In this document: positions 53,702 to 61,605 of the stretch, in pieces
Position numbering within the stretch: the stretch's first letter is position 1
Layout of the letters: every line of letters starts with the position of its first letter
Origin: Thainema sp966674685
Lineage (GTDB): Bacteria; Cyanobacteriota; Cyanobacteriia; Phormidesmidales; Phormidesmidaceae
Assembly: GCA_966674685.1 (NCBI GenBank)
Contig: CBKWJC010000013.1
Coordinates: 1-64,000, forward strand
Length of the DNA stretch: 64,000 nucleotides
Direction: 5' to 3'
Made by a program: the position numbers and the translations under genes
The notes under the pieces: generated by a model
What the model was told of the DNA's origin: nothing
The model's database searches: none
What the model saw: the letters and a program-made list of their open reading frames with translations, nothing else

Positions 53702-56700
53702 ATGAGTGTTAAAGCAAGTGGTGGAAGCTCTGTTGCACGTCCGCAACTCTATCAAACTCTCGCGACGTCAACGATTTCACAAGCGGAACAGCAAGATCGT
53801 TATTTAGAGCGTGGAGAACTTGCAGAACTATCGAACTATTTCAGCTCAGGTTTTAGACGCTTAGAGATTGCACAGGCAATCACCAGCAATTCAGAGCTGA
53901 TTGTATCCCAGGCTGCCAACCGTATTTTTACGGGTGGTTCGCCCATGTCTTTCCTCGAAAAGCCCGAAGAGGAAGAAGCCGTTCCAATGACTGTAGGTGG
54001 AACGGCATTGAACACGCAGGAAGCGATGAAGCTAGGAACCGCAACCTATATTGAGAGCGGTGGCGGTTTCCTAGAGGGAATTCGTTCTCTCTTCAGCGCA
54101 GGCTCTGCTGGGCCAGTTCCGGCTGGATTCCGTCCTATCAATGTGTCTCGCTACGGCCCCAGCAACATGCAGAAGTCGCTGCGTGACTTAAGCTGGTTCT
54201 TGCGCTACGTCACCTATGCGATCGTAGCTGGCGACCCCAATATCATTTCGGTCAACGTTCGGGGACTCAGAGAAATTATTGAGAATGCCTGCTCTGGCGA
54301 AGCAACCATTGTTGCCCTCCAGGAAATGCGGCAGGGTGCATTAAGACTCTTCCGTCAAGATGCAGATGCCAGCGCAACCGTTGCTCAATATTTTGAAGTT
54401 CTGATTAACGAGTTCAAAGCTCCAGCTCCTTCAGATAAACTGCGGCAGCGTCCTTCGGCGGATCTTCAAGGACTTCAGCTTCCTCAGATTTACTTCAATG
54501 CGGCAGAGCGCCGTCCGAAGTATGCGATGAAGCCCGGTCTTTCCTCGACTGAAAAGACCGAAATCGTTAAAGCTGCCTATCGCCAAGTTTTCGAGCGCGA
54601 CATTATCAGAGCGTATTCCCTGGGTATCTCTGATCTCGAATCAAAGGTCAAAAACGGCGAAATCTCCATGAAGGAGTTTGTCCGTCGCCTCGGAAAGTCA
54701 CCGCTCTACCGTAAGAATTTCTATGAGCCGTATATCAACAGCCGCGCTCTAGAGCTGGCCTTCCGCCATTTCCTCGGTCGTGGGCCAAGTTCTCGGGAAG
54801 AAGTGCAAAAGTATTTTGCGATCGTATCTGAGGGTGGGCTACCTGCTTTAGTTGATGCCCTAGTTGATTCGCAGGAATACTCGGACTACTTTGGCGAAGA
54901 AACCGTTCCTTACCTGCGTGGACTGGGCCAAGAAGCTCAAGAGTGCCGCAACTGGGGGCCGCAACAGGATCTGTTCAACTACAGTGCTCCATTCCGCAAG
55001 ATTCCCCAGTTCATCACCACCTTTGCGGCTTATGAGCAACCCCTACCGGATCAGCATCCCTATGGCTCTGGTAATGACCCGCTAGAGATTCAGTTCGGCG
55101 CAATCTTCCCGAAAGAAACCAAGAATCCGAGTGCTAGCCCTGCACCATTTGGGAAGGATACCCGCCGGATTCTGATTCGCCGTGGCCCTGGGATCTATAA
55201 CCAGCTCAGCAATCCTGCTGCGCGACCCGTTGCCCCAGGTTCACTCGGCCCCAAAGTTTTCAAGCTAGACCAGCTACCGGGTGGCGGTGGTAGTGGTGCA
55301 AGCATTAAGTTTGCTGAAAGCTCCACTCAAGCGATTATTCGTGCTACCTACTTACAGGTGTTTGGTCGCGATGTTTATGACGGCCAGCGCTTAAAAATTG
55401 ATGAAATCAAGCTGGAAAATGGTGAGATTACCCTGCGCGAATTTGTTCGTCGCTTGGCAAAGTCTGATTTGTTCCGCAAGATGTACTGGACTTCGCTGTA
55501 CGTAACGAAGGCCGTTGAGTACATCCATCGTCGGCTGCTGGGTCGTCCGACATACGGGCGTCAGGAGATCAACAGCTATTTCGATATCTGTGCGAAGCAG
55601 GGCTTCTATGCGCTGATTGATGCCATTATCGACAGCGATGAATACAACCAGTCCTTCGGCGAGGATACAGTTCCTTACGAGCGCTATCTAACTCCGGCTG
55701 GTGTTTCTCTCCGCTCCGTTCGAGTTGGCTCTATTCAAGACAAGGGCACGCGGGTTGAGAAAGAGGTCGCGCCACGATTTGTTCAGCTTGGCACACCAAC
55801 ATCCAATAATCGGACAGCACCTGATGTTCAGTTCCGTGTTGCACAAGGTGTCAACAAGCAGCGTGAGCAAACGAAGATCTTCAAGCTGACCAATACAACT
55901 AGTAAGACTGAGCTTCAGGCTGTAATTGGAGCTGCCTACCGCCAGGTCTTTGAGCGGGATATTGCTCCCTACATTGTTCAAAATGAGTTCTCAGAACTAG
56001 AGAGCAAGTTAGGTAATGGCGAAATCACGGTTAAAGAGTTCATCGAAGGATTGGGCAACTCCGACCTCTACGTTCGGGAATTCTATACGCCTTATCCTAA
56101 TACCAAAGTAATTGAGCTAGGTACCAAGCACTTCTTGGGACGAGCACCACGCGATCAGGCTGAAATTCGGAAATACAATCAGATTTTGGCGTCTGAGGGT
56201 ATTCGGAGCTTTATCAACGCCATGGTGGGTAGCATTGAGTATGCTGAGGTGTTCGGTGAGGATGTTGTTCCCTACCGTCGTTTCCCGACCCTACCAGCCG
56301 CTAACTTCCCGAATACTGAGCGTCTGTATAACCAGTTAACCAAGCAAAGCAAGGATTTGGTTGTACCGAGCTTTGAACCAGTTAAGGCTCGGATGGATAA
56401 CACCACGATGCCACTGATGTCTAAGTCAATGGCTGATGTGCAATCCGACGCTCGCCAAATGGATAAGAGCAAGCCTCTGTTTGTAGAACTAGGCCGCTCA
56501 TTCCTGCCGGAAGGCGAAGGCCAGTCGGTTGAGGTTGGCGTAGGTACAACACGCCGTAAGCCAGCGCGCATTTATCGCCTGACTCACAATGCCAGCCGGA
56601 CTGAAACGGAAGCCGTTATCAATGCAGCCTACTGCCAGGTAATGGACATCTTTAGTGGACAAGTTCCAGCGGATCTGCGCGTATCGGCTTTGGATAGCCG

Positions 56701-57100
56701 CTTGCGGAATGGCGAAATTTCGGTTCGTGAGTTTGTTCGTGAACTAGCGAGTTCTGACATCTACTGCCGCCGTTTCTATACTCCCTACCCCAATACCAAG
56801 GTGATTGAATTCTTGTTCCGTCACTTGTTGGGTCGGGCTCCAGCGACGCAAGGTGAAATCCGCCAGTACAACAAGTTGTTGGCAGATGAAGGTCTACGGG
56901 CTGCCGTTGACGCGATGGTCAATGGAGCTGAGTACGCACGCTTCTTTGGTGAAGATGTTGTACCGTATAAGCGTTTTCCGTCTTTGCCCGCAGGTAACTA
57001 CTTAGGTAGCGTGAAAGCAGATGCAGATTTGGTGAAACAATCCTGGTCTGATCTGTCACCGTCTTACATTACGGGCCGTTTTACTGGATCAGTTGACTAA
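53702..57100 (+). CDS. apcE: Phycobilisome core-membrane linker ApcE (L-CM)
   Basis: 1132 residues. The N-terminal phycobiliprotein-like domain (about 18-240) has the chromophore-binding Cys197 in EIIENACSGEA and an internal loop around 75-145 (the PB-loop). Four linker (REP) domains follow, starting near residues 283, 540, 733 and 964, each with AAYRQVFERD-type starts and FYEPYINS/FYTPYPNTK motifs. Four repeats are typical of five-cylinder cores, as in Nostoc and Mastigocladus. It anchors the core to photosystem II and passes energy to it. apcA, apcB and apcC do not follow it here. Confidence 0.97.
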   Translation: MSVKASGGSSVARPQLYQTLATSTISQAEQQDRYLERGELAELSNYFSSGFRRLEIAQAITSNSELIVSQAANRIFTGGSPMSFLEKPEEEEAVPMTVGGTALNTQEAMKLGTATYIESGGGFLEGIRSLFSAGSAGPVPAGFRPINVSRYGPSNMQKSLRDLSWFLRYVTYAIVAGDPNIISVNVRGLREIIENACSGEATIVALQEMRQGALRLFRQDADASATVAQYFEVLINEFKAPAPSDKLRQRPSADLQGLQLPQIYFNAAERRPKYAMKPGLSSTEKTEIVKAAYRQVFERDIIRAYSLGISDLESKVKNGEISMKEFVRRLGKSPLYRKNFYEPYINSRALELAFRHFLGRGPSSREEVQKYFAIVSEGGLPALVDALVDSQEYSDYFGEETVPYLRGLGQEAQECRNWGPQQDLFNYSAPFRKIPQFITTFAAYEQPLPDQHPYGSGNDPLEIQFGAIFPKETKNPSASPAPFGKDTRRILIRRGPGIYNQLSNPAARPVAPGSLGPKVFKLDQLPGGGGSGASIKFAESSTQAIIRATYLQVFGRDVYDGQRLKIDEIKLENGEITLREFVRRLAKSDLFRKMYWTSLYVTKAVEYIHRRLLGRPTYGRQEINSYFDICAKQGFYALIDAIIDSDEYNQSFGEDTVPYERYLTPAGVSLRSVRVGSIQDKGTRVEKEVAPRFVQLGTPTSNNRTAPDVQFRVAQGVNKQREQTKIFKLTNTTSKTELQAVIGAAYRQVFERDIAPYIVQNEFSELESKLGNGEITVKEFIEGLGNSDLYVREFYTPYPNTKVIELGTKHFLGRAPRDQAEIRKYNQILASEGIRSFINAMVGSIEYAEVFGEDVVPYRRFPTLPAANFPNTERLYNQLTKQSKDLVVPSFEPVKARMDNTTMPLMSKSMADVQSDARQMDKSKPLFVELGRSFLPEGEGQSVEVGVGTTRRKPARIYRLTHNASRTETEAVINAAYCQVMDIFSGQVPADLRVSALDSRLRNGEISVREFVRELASSDIYCRRFYTPYPNTKVIEFLFRHLLGRAPATQGEIRQYNKLLADEGLRAAVDAMVNGAEYARFFGEDVVPYKRFPSLPAGNYLGSVKADADLVKQSWSDLSPSYITGRFTGSVD

Positions 57101-57504
57101 ATCGTCAATAGAATCAAGTCTGCCCTAATTTAAATTCCTTGCTGTGAAAATCTGGTATTGCTCGGTTTTCGCAGTAAGGAATGATGGGTTTTAACATGAA
57201 GTCTGTGTATAAGAACCCAATTCATTCTTTGTAAAACGTTTCACAAAGAATGAATGATGTTTTTCTAATCAGACTTCACATGAGCGGGATTTGAGATAGC
57301 CCCACTTGCTAATTCACAAAGAGGCCAAGGCTGCTTTAGTTTTGGTCTCTTTTGCTGATCAATCCGTATTTCACTAATGTGGCAGCGAAATCTTCATAAA
57401 AGATTTTGCCCAACTTCATGAGTTTTCCGGTTTATGTAGGTGAATCTCCCTCGCTAGGATGAATGTAGGGTCTTGGCATAGACGTATTCTTACCGTATGT
57501 TGTA
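57101..57504. other. Intergenic region after apcE with hairpins
   Basis: A stem ATTCCTT...GCTG/CAG...AAGGAAT at 57134-57182 is the likely apcE 3'-end structure. A family-A end ATCAAGTCTG at 57113-57122 and a complete family-A copy at 57196-57281 follow. About 220 bases before 57505 are free of features and may hold a promoter. Confidence 0.55.
57196..57281. repeat. Family-A inverted repeat, inverted orientation
   Basis: 86 bases. Ends ATGAAGTCTG and CAGACTTCACAT are inverted copies with mismatches; TGTATAAGAACCC is on the left, so the asymmetric arms show it lies opposite to the 36812 copy. The centre is shortened: ATTCATTCTTTGT and its complement around an AAACGTTT core. It directly follows apcE's 3' hairpin. 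Confidence 0.75.
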
Positions 57505-57918
57505 ATGACTTTAGCTGTTCAGTCTGGAGTTCCCGCTACAGTGTCTTCTCAAGATTTGGAACGCTCCTACATCGACGATATTTTGGGTGTAGCTATTTTT
57601 GATGTGAATGGTTTGCCGAGGGAGTATTTTACAACGCCTGGCAGTAGTAGTATGAACTGGGTTCAGACAGTGTTTCAGTCGCTGGGATTAAAGTCACTTT
57701 TGATGTCATCGCTGCGGGTTGATGGATTCCGTCAGGCAACGATTCGGACAACCCAACATTATGCAATTGTTGTCAAACAGCGCGATCACTACATTGCGTT
57801 ACTGATGCCGCATACTGAGAGGAACTTAAAGTTGATTCAGAATCGTCAGTTTTCGGCCTGGCTTGAAAAGTTTGAAGCCAAAGTGCTAAGAAATAACGAA
57901 CGGTTTTGCGTTGTGTAG
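57505..57918 (+). CDS. Hypothetical protein, roadblock/LC7-like
   Basis: 137 residues, soluble. VAIFDVNGLPREYF, then VQTVFQSLGLKSLL, ATIRTTQHYAIVVKQRDHYIALLM suggest the strand-helix-strand order of roadblock/LC7 domains, which regulate small GTPases or act as dimerisation modules. The resemblance is at fold level and from memory. Only 12 bases separate it from the ABC permease gene, so they are probably cotranscribed. Function unknown. Confidence 0.5.
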   Translation: MTLAVQSGVPATVSSQDLERSYIDDILGVAIFDVNGLPREYFTTPGSSSMNWVQTVFQSLGLKSLLMSSLRVDGFRQATIRTTQHYAIVVKQRDHYIALLMPHTERNLKLIQNRQFSAWLEKFEAKVLRNNERFCVV

Positions 57919-57930
57919 GACGATGAGTTG

Positions 57931-58791
57931 ATGTCGCATTCGAAGCGTCAAAATCTGCGATCGCACACCTCCCGTACTCAAGTTGTCGCGACTTATTTGT
58001 TGTTAGGTGCGATCGCACTTGTCATGCTACTACCGTTGCTGTGGCTGATTAGTACCTCGTTCAAATCACCGAGTGAAAATATTTTTCAGGTGCCGCCGCA
58101 GTTAATACCAGAAGCGCCGACGTTCAGGAATTACGTTGAGGTGTGGCGCAGTAATCCCTTTGGTCGCTACTTTTGGAACAGCACGATTATTGCGGTTCTA
58201 ACGGTGGGACTAAATTTACTCTTCTGTTCCCTAGCGGCTTATCCGCTGGCAAGGCTAGCGTTTAGGGGGCGTGAGTTTCTATTCAGCTTAATCATTTCGA
58301 CGATTCTGATTCCGTTTCAGATTGTGATGATTCCGCTGTATGTGCTGACGGTGAATCTGGGGCTGAAAAATACGTACATTGGCGTTATTTTTCCTGCGAT
58401 CGCATCGGCCTTTGGCATCTTTTTGCTACGGCAGGCGTTTCTAGGCGTACCGAAGGAACTGGAAGAAGCGGCGCGGATTGATGGCTGTTCGGAGTTGGGG
58501 ATTTGGTGGCATGTGATGCTGCCAGCGGTACGTCCGGCGTTGGTGACACTGGCAATTTTTGTTTTTATCGGCTCCTGGAGCGATTTTCTATGGCCACTGA
58601 TTGTCTTGGATGACGTGAATTACTACACGTTGCCGCTGGGAATTGCTCAGCTTTCGGGCAGCAGCTTTTCGTTGGATTGGCGCTTGATTGCAGCGGGTTC
58701 AGTGATTTCGATTGCGCCTGTGATTCTGTTTTTCGTGGCGCTTCAGCAGTTTATTGTGCCGACTGAGTCGGGTAGCGGTCTGAAGGGATAG
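57931..58791 (+). CDS. Sugar ABC transporter permease, MalG type
   Basis: About 286 residues from the ATG at 57931. Six membrane helices; the EAA loop EAARIDGCSELGIWWHVMLP (about 195-214) and LAIFVFIGSWSDFLWPLIVL are typical for the second CUT1 permease. A HIP1 site is in the N-terminal coding part. It needs a MalF partner, possibly the permease at 26272, plus a binding protein and ATPase that are not here. A good terminator follows the stop. Confidence 0.85.
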   Translation: MSHSKRQNLRSHTSRTQVVATYLLLGAIALVMLLPLLWLISTSFKSPSENIFQVPPQLIPEAPTFRNYVEVWRSNPFGRYFWNSTIIAVLTVGLNLLFCSLAAYPLARLAFRGREFLFSLIISTILIPFQIVMIPLYVLTVNLGLKNTYIGVIFPAIASAFGIFLLRQAFLGVPKELEEAARIDGCSELGIWWHVMLPAVRPALVTLAIFVFIGSWSDFLWPLIVLDDVNYYTLPLGIAQLSGSSFSLDWRLIAAGSVISIAPVILFFVALQQFIVPTESGSGLKG

Positions 58792-58820
58792 GGCATAAAG
58801 TTTGAAACATCGCATTACAG

Positions 58821-58853
58821 AAAGCCCCCATTGATGTTCAACGGGGGCTTTTT
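58821..58853 (+). terminator. Intrinsic terminator of the permease gene
   Basis: AAAGCCCCC (58821-58829) pairs with GGGGGCTTT (58843-58851) around ATTGATGTTCAAC and is followed by TTATT. A standard Rho-independent terminator 30 bases after the stop. Confidence 0.85.
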
Positions 58854-58885
58854 ATTGATGGAAATTCGTTGTGAAAATAAACCAT

Positions 58886-58942
58886 TGTAGGGGCGAATGG
58901 CCATATAGCCCTTTGGGCATGGCTACGCTAACCGCCCCTACA
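58886..58942. repeat. Family-B inverted repeat
   Basis: TGTAGGGGCG (58886-58895) and CGCCCCTACA (58933-58942) are exact 10-base inverted ends; the interior begins AATGGCCAT like the compact copy at 13620. Located between the convergent permease and acsF genes. Confidence 0.7.
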
Positions 58943-58967
58943 GGGATGTGTCTTTTAGACAGCGGTT

Positions 58968-60044
58968 TTACAGAACGGTATTGCGGGTCTTGGTGACATC
59001 AATGGGCTTCATCAGGTAGAGGCTCAGCATGTGGCCACCAATGGCCAAGATGTGGGGCAACTTACGCAGGAACTTGATCGGTGCAGGCTGATTCGACTTG
59101 CCGATCTCGCTCAGGGCTGCGTTATGCTCGGTGGACTTGTCAAGCCGCTTGAAGAAGTCGGGGTGATCCACATTGAGGATGACGGGGAAGACACGCGCAG
59201 AAGTCTCATTGGTCTTCTGAATGACGAGAATGTCATAATCCCGTGCGTCTAAGCCGATGGAAGCGTAGAAGTCTTTGCGCTGAATGTCGTTCAGGTACAT
59301 CGTGGCAAAGACCGACAGCAGGAAGAAGCGGCACCACAGCTTGGCTTTCCAGTCGTTGAGGATGCTGGGCTGGGATTTCATCAGAGCGGAGAAGAAGTCA
59401 CCGTGGCGATTTTCATCCTGGCACCAGTTCTCAAAGAAGCGGAAGATGGGATAAATCCGGTTTTCGGGATGAGACTCCAGATGGCGATAAATGGTGATGT
59501 AGCGCCAATAGCCAATCTTTTCAGATAGATAGGTCGCGTAAAAAATGAACTTGGGCTTGAAGAAGGTGTACTTCTTGCTCTTGGTCAAGAAGCCTAAGTC
59601 GAGCTGTAGGTTGAAGTCGGACATCGCCTTGTTGAGGAAGCCCGCGTGACGCGCTTCGTCTCGCGACATCAGCAAAAAGCATTCGGCTAGGGTAGGATTC
59701 TTGTCCTTAAGACGACGGCCCAGTTCTTTATAAAGCAAGAAGCCAGAGAACTCTGCTGTGCAGGAACGCTCTAGAAACTCAACGAACAGACGACGGGTTT
59801 CTCCATCGATGTGATCCCAGGATTGAGCGAACTCGTCATCGCGAACAAAATGGTGGCGATTATAGTCAGCCCGAAACTCCTCCAGAATGGCTTGCAGTTC
59901 GTCTTCATTGACGGAAAGATCCATCTGAGCCATTTCTTCAAAGTCAGTGGTGTAGAAGCGAGGCGTCAGAATGGTGTCCTGAGCCGGAGCTTTAACACCA
60001 GGCCGAATCTCATTAAATTCAGGTTTCTTGAGGGAATCTACCAT
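58968..60044 (-). CDS. acsF: Mg-protoporphyrin IX monomethyl ester oxidative cyclase
   Basis: 358 residues, full length. The diiron ligands are visible in FSGFLLYKELGRRL, MSRDEARHAGFLNK and CQDENRHGDFFSAL. The enzyme forms the fifth (isocyclic) ring of chlorophyll using O2, with the Ycf54 protein as partner in cyanobacteria. The start MVDSLKKPEFNEIRPGVKAPAQ is typical of AcsF/ChlA. It stands alone with no hemN-like gene, consistent with the aerobic paralogue. Confidence 0.97.
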   Translation of the reverse strand: MVDSLKKPEFNEIRPGVKAPAQDTILTPRFYTTDFEEMAQMDLSVNEDELQAILEEFRADYNRHHFVRDDEFAQSWDHIDGETRRLFVEFLERSCTAEFSGFLLYKELGRRLKDKNPTLAECFLLMSRDEARHAGFLNKAMSDFNLQLDLGFLTKSKKYTFFKPKFIFYATYLSEKIGYWRYITIYRHLESHPENRIYPIFRFFENWCQDENRHGDFFSALMKSQPSILNDWKAKLWCRFFLLSVFATMYLNDIQRKDFYASIGLDARDYDILVIQKTNETSARVFPVILNVDHPDFFKRLDKSTEHNAALSEIGKSNQPAPIKFLRKLPHILAIGGHMLSLYLMKPIDVTKTRNTVL

Positions 60045-60193
60045 GAGTCGTTTTACGCGCTTTTAATCTGTGCCGATGGATAAATAGACGGATTGGCATT
60101 TATTGCCATGAACCTCAGTCTATCAAGCTCTTGGAGTGGAATGAAGCTCTAGACCTTAAGAGTTGCTACACAGTATTAACGATTGTGAAGATT

Positions 60194-61060
60194 TTAATTG
60201 GGCGGTAGCTCAAGCGCGATCGCACCTAAAGTGCCTTTACGAAAATCATTCAGCAGTTGGCGGGCGACTCGCTCCACATCGCCTTGATACTTTTGTTCCG
60301 CTAATTTCGCTAAATAGGATTCCCCAGTCAGATCCGATGGATCAAGGTCATAGCGCGATCGCAACACGTCCGGCGGCATCCATTCGGCTGCTGATGCCTG
60401 TAGCGCTTTAATTTGCTCGATCAGTGCGGCGGCAACTCGCTGATTATCGTAGGCAGCTTCACCAATGTCATCGCAGAGGGCCAGTTTAATGGCGGCTTCT
60501 TGATCCTCTAGCTGAGACGGTAAGACTCCTGGTGCATCAAGTAATTCCAGTTCATCGGAAATACGAATCCAGCGGAGCTGGCGAGTAACACCCGCTCTGC
60601 GGGCACTTTCGGCCACTCGTTTACCGACGAGACGATTAATTAAAGCCGACTTACCAACGTTGGGAAAGCCAATCACCACGGCTCGAACCGCGCGAGGACG
60701 CATGCCGCGATCGCGGCGGCGCTGGTTCATCGATTCCCCTGCCGTTTGGGCTGCTTTCGCCACAGATTTTGTGCCCTTACCCTGCTTGGCATCAGCAAAA
60801 TAGGGCACTTCCCCCTGCCCGCGAAACCAGGATGCCCAGGCATCGCGCACGTCGCCCGGAATCATATCGACCCGATTAAGTACCAGGACTCGTTCTTTAC
60901 CCTCAATCCATCGCGCCACATCTGGATGATGAGTGGCCAAGGGAATGCGGGCATCGCGCACCTCCAGCACAACGTCCACCCGTTTCAGTTGATCCATCAG
61001 TGCTTTTTCGGCCTTGGCAATGTGGCCTGGATACCACTGAATTGGAGGGGTTTGCATCAT
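60194..61060 (-). CDS. rbgA: Ribosome biogenesis GTPase YlqF/RbgA family
   Basis: 288 residues. A circularly permuted GTPase: VLNRVDMIP (G4) comes first near residue 57, then VVIGFPNVGKSALINRL (G1) near 129-145 and LLDAPGVL (G3) near 175. The N-terminus IQWYPGHIAKAEKAL is the family hallmark, and an ANTAR-like C-terminal helical domain follows. It assists 50S subunit maturation. 11 bases separate it from the universal stress gene upstream-side stop; the two may be cotranscribed. Confidence 0.93.
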   Translation of the reverse strand: MMQTPPIQWYPGHIAKAEKALMDQLKRVDVVLEVRDARIPLATHHPDVARWIEGKERVLVLNRVDMIPGDVRDAWASWFRGQGEVPYFADAKQGKGTKSVAKAAQTAGESMNQRRRDRGMRPRAVRAVVIGFPNVGKSALINRLVGKRVAESARRAGVTRQLRWIRISDELELLDAPGVLPSQLEDQEAAIKLALCDDIGEAAYDNQRVAAALIEQIKALQASAAEWMPPDVLRSRYDLDPSDLTGESYLAKLAEQKYQGDVERVARQLLNDFRKGTLGAIALELPPN

Positions 61061-61071
61061 GGATTTGAATA

Positions 61072-61470
61072 TTAAGGAACAATCAGAACGGGGCAGGGCG
61101 ATAGATTAATCACCCGATTACTGACGCTTTCAGATGCGCCATCTTCGATTAAGCCCATGCCGCGCGATCCCATGATAATCAGATCCACGTTTAGTTCGTC
61201 TGCGACATCGCAGATGACGAATGCAGGCAAACCTTGGCGTTCTTGCCCTTCGACCGATAAACCTGCTTTGGTGAAAAAGGCTTTCACTTCTTCTAATAAA
61301 CGAGCCATCGCTTCCGGTGAATGAGCGGGATCGCGCTCATCGGCATTTTCTTCAACGACCGTGAGGATGTGAAGTTGGCTGTTGTGAATTTTCGCCATTT
61401 CAGCCACGAGTTCGGCAGCCTCTCGCGACTCACGGGTGGCATTTACTGGGAACAAAATTTTGTCAAACAT
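61072..61470 (-). CDS. Universal stress protein (UspA family)
   Basis: 132 residues. ILFPVNATRESREAAELVAEMA at the start and the nucleotide-binding end IIMGSRGMGLIEDGASESVSNRVI, followed by CPVLIVP. The G-2X-G spacing is kept, though ESVS replaces the usual GSVS, so ATP binding is probable but not certain. Small cytoplasmic stress-response protein. It precedes rbgA on the same strand. Confidence 0.88.
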   Translation of the reverse strand: MFDKILFPVNATRESREAAELVAEMAKIHNSQLHILTVVEENADERDPAHSPEAMARLLEEVKAFFTKAGLSVEGQERQGLPAFVICDVADELNVDLIIMGSRGMGLIEDGASESVSNRVINLSPCPVLIVP

Positions 61471-61605
61471 CGTATTTTCCCGTCTTTAACCTGCTCACAT
61501 CTTGCACTAAAAACCAGCAGATAATTATGGAGTACCATGCCGGACGGCTACTTGGCGTAGTTATAAATCAATCTTTTCACAGAATGCTTGAACATAGGGC
61601 CAGGA

